A DNA stretch of 6,003 nucleotides from Nitrospira sp. (GTDB lineage: Bacteria > Nitrospirota > Nitrospiria > Nitrospirales > Nitrospiraceae). The stretch lies in assembly GCA_025935475.1 (NCBI GenBank), contig JAICVE010000184.1, forward strand, positions 1-6,003, in the 5' to 3' direction. Of this stretch, positions 5,925 to 6,003 are shown piece by piece. Positions within the stretch are counted from its first letter, which is position 1; each line of letters begins with the position of its first letter. The position numbers and the translations under genes are program-made. The notes under the pieces were generated by a model. It did not search any database. It saw only the letters and a program-made list of their open reading frames with translations, and was not told where the DNA came from.

Positions 5925-6003
5925 TCATACTTGTCTCTGGCCTTGCTGGTGCCGGAGTGAAAAGTAGAATAGATTGCACATCGCGACGAGGACGATGATG
6001 GCA
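5925..6003 (-). CDS. C-terminal end of a probable membrane protein (runs off right edge)
   Basis: Only the last 25 codons and a TGA stop are in the window. They read AIIVLVAMCNLFYFSLRHQQ and then GQRQV. This is a hydrophobic helix end followed by a short positively charged tail, typical of a last membrane helix with a cytoplasmic C-terminus. The other two frames have no such pattern. The stop lies 15 bases before the ATG of the next membrane gene, so the two are probably co-transcribed and may encode partner subunits. No family can be assigned from so little sequence. Confidence 0.65.
   Translation of the reverse strand, partial: AIIVLVAMCNLFYFSLRHQQGQRQV

Overview
The window looks like ordinary chromosomal DNA from a GC-rich Gram-negative bacterium. 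Protein style, codon choice (strong G/C at third positions) and the pairing of an AsmA-like protein with an N-terminally extended Memo-like protein would fit Nitrospirota (Nitrospira-like). That placement is an inference from recollection, not a search. No transposase, integrase, phage gene, CRISPR array, tRNA or rRNA is visible.

Layout: (1) 1-1357, minus strand, 5' part of an AsmA-family envelope protein that runs off the left edge. (2) 1358-1626, a divergent intergenic region with several perfect inverted repeats, two of them interlocked, and a consensus -10 box pointing right. (3) 1627-2913, plus strand, a 12-helix MFS transporter of the anion:cation symporter type. (4) 2960-3481, plus strand, a cytosolic cyclophilin-type peptidyl-prolyl isomerase, 46 bases after the transporter and probably co-transcribed. 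(5) 3482-3824, a convergent region containing a strong hairpin with a second, competing pairing, and a doubtful 65-residue minus-strand ORF whose start echoes the end of the neighbouring gene. (6) 3825-5066 (open to 5150), minus strand, a Memo-like (AmmeMemoRadiSam protein B) protein with an extra N-terminal domain. (7) 5160-5909, minus strand, a membrane protein of about seven helices with no recognised function. (8) 5925-6003, minus strand, the last 25 codons of another probable membrane protein.

The three minus-strand genes on the right are tightly packed (15 bases between the two membrane genes, 9 to 93 bases before the Memo-like gene) and probably form one operon reading leftwards, converging on the transporter-cyclophilin pair. 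The work of this operon is unknown. The main protein-level oddity is that the Memo-like protein has changed three positions of the family's presumed metal site (His to Thr, Asp to Glu, Cys to Ser) while keeping the fold motifs, so it may be a non-catalytic or altered paralogue. No new defence or mobile system can be supported from this window.
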